Source: DASXAI01 sp963728985 (GTDB lineage Bacteria; Actinomycetota; Acidimicrobiia; Acidimicrobiales; Ilumatobacteraceae). Taken from it: a stretch of 64,000 bases of DNA. The position numbers and the translations under genes are program-made. A model generated the notes under the pieces. It had not been told where the DNA came from and ran no database searches. It saw only the letters and a program-made list of their open reading frames with translations. The stretch spans positions 434,001 through 498,000 of the forward strand of contig CAVSME010000009.1 of NCBI GenBank assembly GCA_963728985.1, given 5' to 3'. Shown here in pieces: positions 13,758-23,213 of the stretch (positions are counted from its first letter, which is position 1; each line of letters opens with the position of its first letter).

Positions 13758-16553
13758 TCAGGTCGGCAGCTCGACGTGGGCGAGCTGCGTGCGCGAGCTC
13801 ACGCCGAGCTTCACGAAGACCTTGCGGAGGTGGTACTCCACCGTGCTGGTCGTGATGTAGAGCTGGGCGGCGATCTCGTGGTTCCGCTCGCCGGAGACCG
13901 CAAGCCGCGCGATCTGCGCTTCCTGCGGTGTGAGGCCCGTTGCCGGCGCTGACCGGCTGCGCACGTGTTCGCCGGTCGCGGCGAGCTCGGCGCGTGTACG
14001 AGTGGCGAAGCCGACGGCGCCGATGCGCTCGAAGAACTCGAGGGCCTCGTGCAGCGGCTCGCGGGCTTCCTTGCGGCGCCGTGCCCGCCGCAGCCATTCG
14101 CCAAACAGCAGCTGGGTGCGCGCCGTGTCCGTGGCGATCGTCGAGCCCGACAGTGCCTCGAGCGACGCACGGAACTGTTGGTCCGCCTCGTCGCCGGTTG
14201 CCACCAGTGCCTTCGCCCGAGCGAGGAGGCCCTTGGCCCACGGTGTCCGGGACGCCGAGGCTCGTTCCGACAGCCGCTCGAGGGCGCGTTCGGCGGTGTC
14301 GGTCTCGCCGCATCGGGCGGCCGCCTCGACGAGGTCGGGGAGCGCGAGCGTCCCGAGGACGAGGCTGTCGTGGTCGTAGACATGTCGAGCCGCCCGAAGT
14401 GCGGCGTCGTACTGACCGGCGCCGAGCTCGAGCACGGCGAGCGCGGCGTAGGCGTGGTCGACGCCCATGCCCTGTCCGCGTTCGTGGGCGTCTCGCATCA
14501 TGCGCCGGGCGCCGGCCCTGGTGGCGTCCTCGTTTCCTTGCCATGCGGCGCGCAGCAGCTCGGCGGGAGCCGGTGACCCGAGCAGTCCGCGCGACCCGGT
14601 GACCGACACGATGTCCTCGATCTCGGCGACGTGCGAGGCGGCCGACCCGAGACGTCCCTGAAGCACTTCGAGCCAGCTTCCGAAGCTCAGGCCGTGCGGA
14701 AGCGCGGCGAGGGCGCCGATGCGCCGGGCGAGCTGCACCCAGGCACGGGAGAGCTCCTCCCAGGCCCGTTCGTCGAGGACCTCGGCCGCGGCCAGAACGG
14801 TGTCGAAGTACACGACATGGACGCTGCGACCGGCGAGCTCCTGAAGACGTGCCTGATCGCGGACAGCGGCGGTCGTGGCGGCGCGCAACATCGCCACCGC
14901 TGCGACCCGTTCACCGCGCAGGGCAGTCGCGATGCCGGCCGCCACCTGCGCGATGGGGTCCGGGATGTGGCAGCGATCGATGACGGCGAGCGTGCCGGCG
15001 GCGACGGCTGTTCGTATCGAGTTTTCGACGAGGTGGCCACCGGCGAGCGCGGCGGTCTCACCGGCGACGGATGCGCCGACGGCGAGGGCCCGCTGGTGGG
15101 CGCCGACCAGCGGCAGCGCTTCGGCCATGAGCGCGGCCGGCTCGCGAACGGTGCCGTCGACGATGTGCACGAGCGCCTCCGTCCAGGCCGCGTCGGCCCG
15201 GTGTCGCTCCGCCAGCCCGCTCGCCCTGGACCGCTCCAGCATGTCGCGCGCCCTGGGTCCGCGGGCTCCGACCAGCTCGGCGCGCGCCGCCTCGAGCAGA
15301 CGCTCGGCGGCCCGCTCGGGATCGGGCGTGAGCTCGGCCGCCCGCCAGAGGTAGAGGGCAGCAGCGGAGGATCCGCCCCGCTGGCGCGCCCGGTCCGCCG
15401 AGGCTTCCAGCGCGCGGGCGACCGCTTCGTCGGGCCCGTTGGCCGCGGCGCCGAGGTGCCACGCTCGACGGTCGGCGTCGCCTTCTGCATCGAGCGCGCC
15501 GGCGAGCGCAGCATGGGCACGACGCCGATCGGCCGCACTCGCGGCGTAGTAGATCGCCGAGCGCACGAGGGGATGGCGGAACTCGACCGTCGGAGTGAAC
15601 GTCACGAGTCCACTCGCCTCTGCCTTGGCGATGGCCTCGGCCCACGACACCTCGCCGATCGCGTCGGCGGCACGGCGCAGGAGCCGCGGATCACCCAGGC
15701 GCTCGGCGGCCGCCAGCAGCAGCAGCGTCGGTGCGTCGGCGTCCAACGCACGCACTCGGGCGGCAAAGAGGGCCGACAGGCGCTCACCGATGGGCAAGGG
15801 ATCCGGCAGCGGGGCCGCCCCCCGCAGCTGTTCGACGGTCAACACGGCAGGGAGCTCGACGAGCGCTAGTGGGTTGCCTTGCGTTGCGTCGACGATGCGG
15901 CGGGCGACGATGTCGTCGACGGGAACGGCCGCGGCGGAGCACAGGAGGTCGACGGCCTCCGGGACGGGGAGTCCTGCGAGGTCGAGCCGGCGGAGGCCTT
16001 CGAAGCGGACCCCAGGCTCGGGCATCTCCCGCACGGCGACGAGCATCGCCACCCGTTCAGCGCGGAGGCGGCGCCCGACGAACGACAGTGCCGTCGCCGA
16101 CTCTTCGTCCAGCCACTGCGCGTCGTCGACGACGATCAGGACGGACTGGTCGCGCGCCGCCTCCGCGACGAGGCTCAGCACGGCGAGGCCGGCGAGGAAC
16201 GGGTCGAGCGCGTCGTGCTGCACCGTTCCGATAACGGCGTCCAGCGCGTCGCGTTGGGGTTCGGGGAGCTGGTGGACGGACTCGAGGATCGGGAGCACCA
16301 GCTGGTGCACGCCGGCATAGCCGAAGGCCATTTCGGATTCGACGCCGCTGACACGGAGGACACGGAACCCGCAGGCGGAGTCGATTGCGTACTGCACGAG
16401 CGCGGACTTCCCGATGCCCGGCGGGCCGGCCAGTACCAGGGCACCGCTGTGTGCATCCTCCGCCGCGGCGAGGAGCGTGTCGATGGTCTCGCGCTCGGCG
16501 GCGCGGCCGACGAGGGCACCGCCTCGCCGCCGGCCGTCGGCGTTCTCGCTCAT
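13758..16553 (-). CDS. Large LuxR-family regulator with AAA/STAND ATPase domain
   Basis: 931 residues from ATG 16553 (ATGA overlap with the lipid-kinase gene). The N-terminal P-loop ATPase has Walker A GPPGIGKS at residues 43-50 and Walker B LIVVDDAQWLDE at 139-150. The long middle (about 330-840) is helical, TPR-like sensor sequence. The C-terminus (about 865-925) is a LuxR helix-turn-helix: GLTPQEAQIARLAVSGERNH, then EIAAQLYITTSTVEYHLRKV and FVKLGVSSRTQL. This is the MalT/LAL architecture, where ligand and ATP binding drive oligomerisation and activation. As the last gene of the leftward catabolic operon it may activate these or the divergent genes. Confidence 0.9.
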   Translation of the reverse strand: MSENADGRRRGGALVGRAAERETIDTLLAAAEDAHSGALVLAGPPGIGKSALVQYAIDSACGFRVLRVSGVESEMAFGYAGVHQLVLPILESVHQLPEPQRDALDAVIGTVQHDALDPFLAGLAVLSLVAEAARDQSVLIVVDDAQWLDEESATALSFVGRRLRAERVAMLVAVREMPEPGVRFEGLRRLDLAGLPVPEAVDLLCSAAAVPVDDIVARRIVDATQGNPLALVELPAVLTVEQLRGAAPLPDPLPIGERLSALFAARVRALDADAPTLLLLAAAERLGDPRLLRRAADAIGEVSWAEAIAKAEASGLVTFTPTVEFRHPLVRSAIYYAASAADRRRAHAALAGALDAEGDADRRAWHLGAAANGPDEAVARALEASADRARQRGGSSAAALYLWRAAELTPDPERAAERLLEAARAELVGARGPRARDMLERSRASGLAERHRADAAWTEALVHIVDGTVREPAALMAEALPLVGAHQRALAVGASVAGETAALAGGHLVENSIRTAVAAGTLAVIDRCHIPDPIAQVAAGIATALRGERVAAVAMLRAATTAAVRDQARLQELAGRSVHVVYFDTVLAAAEVLDERAWEELSRAWVQLARRIGALAALPHGLSFGSWLEVLQGRLGSAASHVAEIEDIVSVTGSRGLLGSPAPAELLRAAWQGNEDATRAGARRMMRDAHERGQGMGVDHAYAALAVLELGAGQYDAALRAARHVYDHDSLVLGTLALPDLVEAAARCGETDTAERALERLSERASASRTPWAKGLLARAKALVATGDEADQQFRASLEALSGSTIATDTARTQLLFGEWLRRARRRKEAREPLHEALEFFERIGAVGFATRTRAELAATGEHVRSRSAPATGLTPQEAQIARLAVSGERNHEIAAQLYITTSTVEYHLRKVFVKLGVSSRTQLAHVELPT

Positions 16554-17392
16554 CGCCGGCGACGGCGGTGCGGCGTGCGGATCCGCAACGCCAACGGAAG
16601 CAACTCGAAGTCGAGCGGGGGCTCCATCTCGACGCTCTCGCCGTCGATCCCGAGCGCAATGGGAGTGGCCGAGTCGACGCGGAAGGTCGGTGTCGACCAT
16701 TCGGTCAGACCGACCGGCGGAGGCCCGGCGAGCGCGATGACGCCGAGCTCCTCTCCGTCGAGGTCTCCCCTCGTTCCGCGGTGCGGCCTTGGGTCGACGC
16801 GATAACGGTTGTTGGAGACCAAGAGGACCGTGGCGCTTTCGTGGGCACGGCCGTCCGGCCCGTTGAAGCGAAGGTCGTACGGCTGGGCACCCGGCCCGAC
16901 CAGTTCCGGCAGCATGTCGATCACCGTCCGCATCTTGTGGTCCCGGTACGCAGGTGACTGCACGATCGCGCCGTAGACGCCCATCGCGACGTTGTTGACG
17001 AAGAGGCGGCCGTTGACCCGACCGAGGTCGATGCGGCGCTCCTGGCCGTCGAGGAACGCGTCGAGGGCTCCGGCGACGTCGGTGGCGTCAATGCCGAGGT
17101 CGAGGGCGAAGTGGTTCCGCGTGCCGGCAGGGATGCAGACGTAAGGAAGGCCGTGCTCGGCGGCGACCGCAGCGACGGCCGCTTGGGACCCGTCCCCGCC
17201 CGCCATGCCGAGGGCGTCGGCGCCGTCGCGCACCGCGGCTGTCGCCAGCATCGTGAGGTCGTCGCCGGGTTCGAACATGATCGCCTCGATGTCCCGCGCT
17301 CGGCACTGCGCGACCAGGTCGAAGCGGGCGGCCTTCCCCCCGCCCGAGCGCGGGTTGACGAGGAGAACGGGTTGGGCGGGACCCGCCGTCAT
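16550..17392 (-). CDS. Diacylglycerol kinase/lipid kinase catalytic-domain protein
   Basis: 280 residues. The N-terminal NAD-kinase-like fold carries VLLVNPRSGGGKAARF (phosphate-binding start), then ALGMAGGDGSQAAVAAV with the invariant G-G-D-G-[ST], and VCIPAGTRNHFALDLGID with the N-H-F-A substrate loop. The C-terminal beta-sandwich includes ALGIDGESVEMEPPLDFELL. It should transfer phosphate from ATP to a lipid such as diacylglycerol, sphingoid or prenyl glycerol. It overlaps both neighbours by ATGA, so it is firmly inside the operon, although a lipid kinase is an unexpected member of an aromatic pathway. Confidence 0.88.
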   Translation of the reverse strand: MTAGPAQPVLLVNPRSGGGKAARFDLVAQCRARDIEAIMFEPGDDLTMLATAAVRDGADALGMAGGDGSQAAVAAVAAEHGLPYVCIPAGTRNHFALDLGIDATDVAGALDAFLDGQERRIDLGRVNGRLFVNNVAMGVYGAIVQSPAYRDHKMRTVIDMLPELVGPGAQPYDLRFNGPDGRAHESATVLLVSNNRYRVDPRPHRGTRGDLDGEELGVIALAGPPPVGLTEWSTPTFRVDSATPIALGIDGESVEMEPPLDFELLPLALRIRTPHRRRRR

Positions 17393-18135
17393 CGGACTGG
17401 CGCGGCGCGGCCCGGCCGGTTGGCGTCAGTCGGCCGGGGGCCGAGCGCCGGCGGTTCGGCGTCGACGTCGGGGGCGATGGCTTCGAGGTGGCGAGCAGTG
17501 GTCTCGAGGTGCTGCGTCAACAGGTCGACGGCCAGGTCGGCGTCGCGGGCGAGGGCGGCGTCGAAGACCGCCTTGTGCTCGTCGGCGACGTGGGCACGGG
17601 TCGGGTGATGCGGGAGGACGCCCGCCCAGTAGCGGTACAGCTCCGACGCGTCGTACAGCTGGCGGCGCAGCCGTTCGAGGACAGGGCTGCCAGCGGCGGC
17701 GGCAAGCGCGGCGTGGAAGGCGCCATGGGCCGCCATCCAGTCGATGTTCCCGCTGCCGTCCTCGAAGTACATGGGTGTGACAGCGAGGCGATGGTGCGCG
17801 GCGACGAGGTTGGCCTCCCAGGTGACGTCGCCTTTCGCGATCGCCTGGCGCAGCGCCAGCGTCTCCAGCTGGATGCGCACCCACGTGAGGTCGTGGAGGT
17901 GCTCGAGGGAGATCGACCGGACGCGAAAGCCGCGCTGCGGTGTTGCCTCGGCAAGGTCTTCACTGGCCAGGCGAGTGACGGCCTCCCGCACGACGCTGAG
18001 ACTGACGCCGTGCTCCTCGGCGATCTCATTCAGCGGGAGGCGCGACGAGGGGAGGCGGCGGCCGAACAGGATGTCGGAACGCAGCGCGTCGTAGACATCT
18101 TCGACGAGGGAGCGTCCGCGTCGCTCGCGAGCCAT
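17389..18135 (-). CDS. GntR-family (FCD/FadR subfamily) regulator of the catabolic divergon
   Basis: 248 residues. The N-terminal winged helix is SLVEDVYDALRSDILFG, then RLPLNEIAEEHGVSLSVVRE and AVTRLASEDLAEATPQRGFR. The C-terminal FCD ligand domain holds the usual acidic/His metal or ligand positions (HGAFHAALAAAAGSPVLERL and HKAVFDAALARDADLAVDLL). FCD regulators bind acyl-CoAs, hydroxy acids or aromatic intermediates and usually repress the adjacent pathway. The gene starts 4 bp after the hydroxylase stop and ends overlapping the lipid kinase. Its targets are most likely the divergent promoters at 21324-21469. Confidence 0.9.
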   Translation of the reverse strand: MARERRGRSLVEDVYDALRSDILFGRRLPSSRLPLNEIAEEHGVSLSVVREAVTRLASEDLAEATPQRGFRVRSISLEHLHDLTWVRIQLETLALRQAIAKGDVTWEANLVAAHHRLAVTPMYFEDGSGNIDWMAAHGAFHAALAAAAGSPVLERLRRQLYDASELYRYWAGVLPHHPTRAHVADEHKAVFDAALARDADLAVDLLTQHLETTARHLEAIAPDVDAEPPALGPRPTDANRPGRAAPVR

Positions 18136-18139
18136 GACC

Positions 18140-19681
18140 CTACGCTAGCTCCGAAAATCGATTTCTGGTGGACTGCAGCACAGCCCGCAGCGAGCGAAGG
18201 AGCTCGGGGATCTCGGATTCCTGCGTCGCGGTGCCGTACACAGCGAAGTCGGGGCGCTGCAAGACGGCGACCACACCGTGATCGGCGAACCACTTGCGAT
18301 AGGCGTCCTCGATGTCGACCATCGATCCAGGGCCGCAGTTCATCGGCGCGACCATCCCGCCGATGCCGGCGAACCACTCCGCCAGGTCCTCGCCGATGAC
18401 GGGGTGGGACAGGGTCACGAGACGCCAGCCAGCACCGACGACGTCGTCGAAGCGGGCCCGCTTGCCGTCGCGCTCCACCTCCGCCTGCAGGAACAGCTGG
18501 CCCGCGCACGGCGAACCGGCAAGGACGATGCCCTCGGTGATGGCCGGGAAGGGCGGCACGTCGGTGAGGCGTCCGTCGTAGGCCGCGATGAGGGCCTGGT
18601 CGCGGGCCGCGGCCTCCTCCGGATCGGCGACGCAGATCACCTTCCCCATCTCGATCGCGAGCTCGATCACCGCCCGCGCGTGCGGACCGCGCTCGAGCTC
18701 GTAGGTGTCCAGCAGGGTGTCCGGTGCCAGGTCACGGAGCACGAGATCGAGCTTCCAGGCGAGGTTGGCGGCGTCGCGGATGCCGGCGCAGAGTCCCTGA
18801 CCGGCGAAGGGAGGCGTCTGGTGGGCGGCGTCACCGGCGAGGAGCACCCGACCGCGGCGCCACTCCTCCGCCCAGCGGGCCTGGAACCGGTAGACGGCGT
18901 GCTTCTCGAGGCGGGCGTTGTCCGGGCGTGCGTCGTATGGCTCGAGCAGGCGCCAGGCCGTGGATTCCTCGTTCAGCTCATCCACGGACTCGCCGGGCCG
19001 AGCCATGAACTCCCACCGGCGCCGGCCAGGGCCACCCGAGACGACCGTGGTCGGTCGGGCCGGATCGCAGATCTGCACGTTGGGCGGATCGAACACCCGG
19101 GGTTCGTGGAACACGACGTCGACGACGAGCCAGTCGTAGAAGAAGGCGCGGTCATCCATCGCGATCCCCATCAACGACCGCACGGTGCTGTTGGCGCCGT
19201 CACAGCCCACGACATAGCGCGCCCGCACAAACTCCGAGTCGGTGCTCAGGACGACACCGTCGCCCCGGTCGGCGAGCGCGGTGACCAGGCAGCCGCGCCG
19301 AACCTCGACCGAGGGAAGCTCCGCTACGCGTGCGAACAGCACCGCCTCGAGCTCGGGCTGCGAGAACATCGACGACTCGGGCCAACCCGACAACCCGTTG
19401 CCCAAGCGGCCGAACCGGATCAGCGTCTGCCGTTCTGCGCTCTGGAACTCATAGACCTCAGCGGGTTCCACAATGGCCGAGCACTGCGCGGCGACACCGC
19501 ACGACTGGAGGATGCGTGCCACTTCGTGGTCGTAGTGCACGGCGCGCGGCAGAGGATACGGCGTGCCCCACCGCTCCAGCACGACGACCCGCCGGCCCTG
19601 CTGGCCGAGCAGGATGGCCAGCGCGGCACCGACCGGGCCGTAACCCACGATCGCGACGTCGAAGATCTCTGTCTCGTCCAT
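18140..19681 (-). CDS. FAD-dependent aromatic hydroxylase (MhpA/TfdB-type class-A flavoprotein monooxygenase)
   Basis: 513 residues from ATG 19681 with a purine-rich ribosome-binding site (GAGAGGGAAGGGGG). The ADP-binding motif is VAIVGYGPVGAALAILLGQ (residues 9-27). The bifunctional FAD/NADPH motif is VGCDGANSTVR, and the ribityl-binding motif is GRVLLAGDAAHQTPPFAGQG. This is the layout of 3-(3-hydroxyphenyl)propionate 2-hydroxylase and 2,4-dichlorophenol/resorcinol hydroxylases, which add an ortho hydroxyl to a phenol to give a catechol. A C-terminal thioredoxin-like region follows. With the divergent extradiol dioxygenase it forms the hydroxylation step of a meta-cleavage route. The substrate is not deducible. 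Confidence 0.9.
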   Translation of the reverse strand: MDETEIFDVAIVGYGPVGAALAILLGQQGRRVVVLERWGTPYPLPRAVHYDHEVARILQSCGVAAQCSAIVEPAEVYEFQSAERQTLIRFGRLGNGLSGWPESSMFSQPELEAVLFARVAELPSVEVRRGCLVTALADRGDGVVLSTDSEFVRARYVVGCDGANSTVRSLMGIAMDDRAFFYDWLVVDVVFHEPRVFDPPNVQICDPARPTTVVSGGPGRRRWEFMARPGESVDELNEESTAWRLLEPYDARPDNARLEKHAVYRFQARWAEEWRRGRVLLAGDAAHQTPPFAGQGLCAGIRDAANLAWKLDLVLRDLAPDTLLDTYELERGPHARAVIELAIEMGKVICVADPEEAAARDQALIAAYDGRLTDVPPFPAITEGIVLAGSPCAGQLFLQAEVERDGKRARFDDVVGAGWRLVTLSHPVIGEDLAEWFAGIGGMVAPMNCGPGSMVDIEDAYRKWFADHGVVAVLQRPDFAVYGTATQESEIPELLRSLRAVLQSTRNRFSELA

Positions 19682-19697
19682 GTCGCCCCCTTCCCTC

Positions 19698-21323
19698 TCA
19701 CGCCCGGCTGGGTGCGAGCGCGCCCGTCTCATACAGCGTGCGCAACGCCTTCTTGTCGAACTTGCCGACCGAGGTCTTGGGGATCCCGTCGACGAACGCC
19801 CAGTTCTCGGGCACCTGCCACTTCGCGAGCCGTCCCGTGAGGAATTGCTGTAGCTCCTCCGGAGCGACATCGCCGTCGGCGACGACACACGCGAGCGGGC
19901 GTTCATCCCAGCGCGGATCGGGAATGCCGATGACAGCAGCTTCGACGACGCCGGGATGCGCCATCAACGCGTTCTCGAGCTCGACCGAGCTGATCCACTC
20001 ACCGCCCGACTTGATCACGTCCTTGGCGCGGTCGGTGATCTGCAGGTAGCCGTTGGACGTGATCGTGCCGACGTCGCCGGTACGCAGCCAGCCGTCGTGG
20101 AACTTCGCCGGGGCGGGGTCGCCCCAGTACGACGCCGTGACCCACGGGCCGCGCACCTCGATCTCGCCGATCGACTCGCCGTCCCAGGGCAGCTCGTCGC
20201 CGTCCTCGCCGGCGATGCGCACCTCGACACCGGGCACGGCGCGACCGGTCGTCGCTCGCCAGTCCATGCCCTCGGTGCTCCCCGGGTCGACGCCGGCCGG
20301 CGGGTGCCCCACGGCTCCGACCGGGGACGTCTCCGTCATGCCCCAACCCTGGATCAGTCGCAGCCCGTCGCGCTCCTCGAACCGCTCCATGAGCGAGCGT
20401 GGCAGGGCCGACCCGCCGCACACGACGAGGCGCAGCGACGACAGGTCGAGCTCGTGATCATTGCCGTAGCGGAAGAGATCGGCCCACACCGTGGGCACCG
20501 CGGCCGAGACCGTCGGTCGCTCGGCGGCGATGAACCGCGCCAGCGGCTCGGCCTGGAGGAACTGACCAGGCATGAGCAGCGACGCCCCCGACAGGAACGC
20601 GGCGTAGGGCATGCCCCAGGCGTTCGCATGGAACTGCGGGACGATCGCGAGCACACGATCACCGGCATCCAGCCCCATGACCGCCGGGGTGCAGGCCGTG
20701 ATCGAGTGCAGGTACGTCGAGCGATGCGAGTAGACGACGCCCTTCGGGTCGCCCGTCGTGCCGCTCGTGTAACACATGGCCGCTGCGGCGGTCTCGTCCG
20801 GTTCCGGGTAGTCGAAGCCGGGCGCCTCAGCGGCGATGAGCTGGTCGTAGCGGTGCACCGGGCGGCCCGTGGCGACCAGCGCCGACGTGTCGCCGTCGCC
20901 GACGACGATCCACGCCTCGACCGACGTGAGCTCCGTCGCCACCGGCCCGATGACCGGCAGGAGCGATGTGTCGACGAGCACGACGCGATCCCCGGCGTGG
21001 TTCGTCACATACACCAGCTGCTCGCGCGACAGGCGGATGTTGAGCGTGTGGAGCACAGCGCCCATGCACGGGACGGCGAAGTACGCCTCGAGGTGCTCCT
21101 GGTCGTTCCACATGAACGTGCCGACGGGATCGCCCTGGCCGATCCCGAGGCGGCGGAGCGCGGCGGCGAGCCGGTCGGCGTTGTCAGCCACCTGTCGGTA
21201 CGTGGCCCGCCGGACACCGTCGCCCGTGAACGTCACGCACTCCGAGCCGGCGTGGACGCGACGGCCGTGGCGCAGAACGGTGTTGATCGTGAGCGGGAAG
21301 TCGCTCATGGTCGAGCGGATCAT
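19698..21323 (-). CDS. Acyl-CoA synthetase (AMP-forming) of the catabolic operon
   Basis: 541 residues. ATG 21323 is chosen because GGAGG lies 8 bp upstream; a second ATG five codons in is weaker. Adenylate-forming motifs are complete: A3 MCYTSGTTGDPKGVVYSHRS, A5 IQGWGMTETSP, A7 WLRTGDVG, A8 DRAKDVIKSGGEWISSVELE and the catalytic Lys near the end (PKTSVGKFDKKALR). The enzyme would activate a fatty or aromatic acid with ATP to an acyl-AMP and then the CoA thioester. It is the promoter-proximal gene of the leftward operon, so its substrate is probably an acid made or degraded by the pathway. Confidence 0.92.
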   Translation of the reverse strand: MIRSTMSDFPLTINTVLRHGRRVHAGSECVTFTGDGVRRATYRQVADNADRLAAALRRLGIGQGDPVGTFMWNDQEHLEAYFAVPCMGAVLHTLNIRLSREQLVYVTNHAGDRVVLVDTSLLPVIGPVATELTSVEAWIVVGDGDTSALVATGRPVHRYDQLIAAEAPGFDYPEPDETAAAAMCYTSGTTGDPKGVVYSHRSTYLHSITACTPAVMGLDAGDRVLAIVPQFHANAWGMPYAAFLSGASLLMPGQFLQAEPLARFIAAERPTVSAAVPTVWADLFRYGNDHELDLSSLRLVVCGGSALPRSLMERFEERDGLRLIQGWGMTETSPVGAVGHPPAGVDPGSTEGMDWRATTGRAVPGVEVRIAGEDGDELPWDGESIGEIEVRGPWVTASYWGDPAPAKFHDGWLRTGDVGTITSNGYLQITDRAKDVIKSGGEWISSVELENALMAHPGVVEAAVIGIPDPRWDERPLACVVADGDVAPEELQQFLTGRLAKWQVPENWAFVDGIPKTSVGKFDKKALRTLYETGALAPSRA

Positions 21324-21469
21324 GCGTCGTCCTCCATAGTTCCCCGGACGTCACAAAGTCTCGGTCCTTGAAAACGATTTGTCAAGCAGAAAGTGATTTA
21401 CAGGAGCGAGATCGATGTTCTATAGTCACATCGATGCCGGCGCCCGCCAGCTGATGCAGGGAGGATGCG
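21324..21469. promoter_or_regulatory. Divergent control region of the catabolic operons, with a rightward sigma-70-like promoter
   Basis: TTTACA (21397-21402) and TATAGT (21421-21426) are spaced by 18 bp, close to the housekeeping consensus, and would start RNA about 35 bp before the rightward start codon at 21470. The same space has AT-rich related segments ACGATTTGTCA (21375) and GTGATTTACA (21393), a plausible pair of half-sites for the operon's GntR regulator. GGGAGG precedes the 21470 start. The promoter elements are read directly; operator assignment is inference. Confidence 0.6.
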
Positions 21470-22324
21470 ATGAGAGTCGCCAGTGCCAACGGCCGAGCCG
21501 TCCTGATCCACGCCGAGGGGATCGTCGACATCGCCGCCGCGTCCAACGGGGCGCTACCGGCCGATCCCCAGCTCCTCTATGACCACTGGGACGAGGTGCG
21601 TGCCCTGTCTGAGCGCGTCGCCAGGGCGGATGCACCACTCGACGTGCACGCGCTACAAGCTCCGGTGCCCCGCCCCCGCCAGGTGTTCGCCATCGGCCTG
21701 AACTACGCCGCTCACGCGGCCGAGGCCGGCCTCGAGCGGCCGACCTTCCCGCCGACGTTCACGAAGTTCCCGACGTGTCTCACCGGGCCGGACGCGACGG
21801 TCGAGTTGCCGAGCGCGTTCGTCGACTGGGAGGTCGAGCTCGTGGTGGTGATCGGGCGGCTCGCCTACGAGGTCGCGGCCGACCAGGGCTGGGACCACGT
21901 CGCCGGCGTCACCGTCGGGCAGGACCTGTCCGAGCGGATCGTGCAGACCCGGCCCCCGGCACCGCAGTTCAGTCTCGGCAAGTCGTTCCCCGGGTTCGGG
22001 CCGATCGGGCCGTGGGTCGTCACCCCCGACGAGCTGGACAAGCCCGACGATCTCGCGCTCGGCTGCACCGTCAACGGGGAGGAAGTGCAGAAGAGCCGCA
22101 CCGGCGATCTGATCTTCGACGTGGACGCGTTGATCCACCACCTGTCGTCGATCACTCCGTTGCTGCCGGGCGACCTCATCTTCACGGGCACCCCGTCCGG
22201 CGTCGGCGGGACGCGTACGCCGCCCCGCTTCCTCGCCCCGGGCGACGAGCTTGTCTCCACCATCGAAGGCATCGGCACCATCCACACCCACCTCGTCGAC
22301 AGGAGCGCCCACCATGACCGCTGA
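21470..22324 (+). CDS. Fumarylacetoacetate hydrolase-family protein
   Basis: 284 residues. The catalytic FAH fold begins with PRQVFAIGLNYAAHAAEAGL (about residue 70). Metal ligands are in VDWEVELVVVIGRLAYEVA (E-x-E) and a following Asp (VTVGQDLSERIVQ). The C-terminal oxyanion segment is PLLPGDLIFTGTPSGVGGTR. Members hydrolyse or decarboxylate 2-oxo-4-ene dioic acids, hydrate 2-hydroxypentadienoate, or cleave acylpyruvates. Beside an extradiol dioxygenase it would process the ring-cleavage product. It is the first gene of the rightward operon and overlaps the next start by 11 bp. Confidence 0.9.
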   Translation: MRVASANGRAVLIHAEGIVDIAAASNGALPADPQLLYDHWDEVRALSERVARADAPLDVHALQAPVPRPRQVFAIGLNYAAHAAEAGLERPTFPPTFTKFPTCLTGPDATVELPSAFVDWEVELVVVIGRLAYEVAADQGWDHVAGVTVGQDLSERIVQTRPPAPQFSLGKSFPGFGPIGPWVVTPDELDKPDDLALGCTVNGEEVQKSRTGDLIFDVDALIHHLSSITPLLPGDLIFTGTPSGVGGTRTPPRFLAPGDELVSTIEGIGTIHTHLVDRSAHHDR

Positions 22325-23213
22325 GCTCGAAGTCGCCTACCTCGGAGTCCAGGTCGCCGATCCCGCGGGGTTCGGCACCTTCCTCCGGGACGTCGTCGGC
22401 CTCATCCCCGGTGACACCACCGCCGACGGTGCGACGACCTGGCGCGACGACGACCGCGTCCACCGGATCTTCGTCGAGGAGGGTCCCGCCAACGACGCCG
22501 TGTTCGTCGGCCTCGAAGCGCGTACATCCGATGCGTTCACGCGGGCCGTCGACCGGGCGCGGGCCTCCGGCGCCTCGGTCACCGACGGGACGGCGGCGGA
22601 GGCTGCGGCGCGCCGCGTCGAGGGGCTCGTCCGCGTCGACACGCCGTGGGGCGTCCCCTTCGAGCTCGTGCACGGGCTGGCCATCGCGCCAGACCCGTTC
22701 GACTCGCCGCTCGTGCCGGGTGGCTTCGTCACCAAGGACCAGGGCTTCGGTCACGTCGTGTTCGTCGTGTCGGACCTCGACAGCGCCGACCGCTTCGCCC
22801 GGGAGGCGCTCGGGTTCACGCAGTCGGACTGGCTCGAGACGGACCTCGGTGGAATGCCGCTGACCGTGCGCTTCTACCACTGCAACCCGCGTCACCACTC
22901 CCTCGCCATCGGGTCCCTCGGGATCGAGCTCCCGCAGAAGCTCCACCACGTGATGGTCGAGACCGTGTCCCAGGACAACGTGGGCGCGGCGTTCGACCGG
23001 GCGTGGCAGGCGGGCCTGCCGATCGCCAACGCCATCGGAAAGCACGACAACGACAAGATGTTCAGCTTCTACGTCGTGACGCCGGCCGGGTTCCAGCTCG
23101 AGTTCGGCTACGGCGCCCGCACGATCGACGAGCCGTGGACCGACGATCGCCGCTACGACCGCATCAGCGAGTGGGGACACCAGCCGATCCAGTCGCCCCT
23201 GCACGCGCCATGA
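22314..23213 (+). CDS. Extradiol ring-cleavage dioxygenase (type I, two-domain VOC)
   Basis: 299 residues from ATG 22314 (AGGAG just upstream, inside the previous gene). Two VOC modules are present; the catalytic C-terminal one keeps the Fe(II) triad: His147 (DQGFGHVVFVV), His212 (KLHHVMVE) and Glu263 (AGFQLEFGYG). Second-shell family residues are also there: NPRHHSLAIG (His194/195), GKHDNDKMFSFYV (His244, Tyr253). This is the BphC/HsaC-type layout. The enzyme opens a catechol ring next to the hydroxyls with O2. It strongly supports a meta-cleavage pathway in the island. Confidence 0.93.
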   Translation: MTAELEVAYLGVQVADPAGFGTFLRDVVGLIPGDTTADGATTWRDDDRVHRIFVEEGPANDAVFVGLEARTSDAFTRAVDRARASGASVTDGTAAEAAARRVEGLVRVDTPWGVPFELVHGLAIAPDPFDSPLVPGGFVTKDQGFGHVVFVVSDLDSADRFAREALGFTQSDWLETDLGGMPLTVRFYHCNPRHHSLAIGSLGIELPQKLHHVMVETVSQDNVGAAFDRAWQAGLPIANAIGKHDNDKMFSFYVVTPAGFQLEFGYGARTIDEPWTDDRRYDRISEWGHQPIQSPLHAP

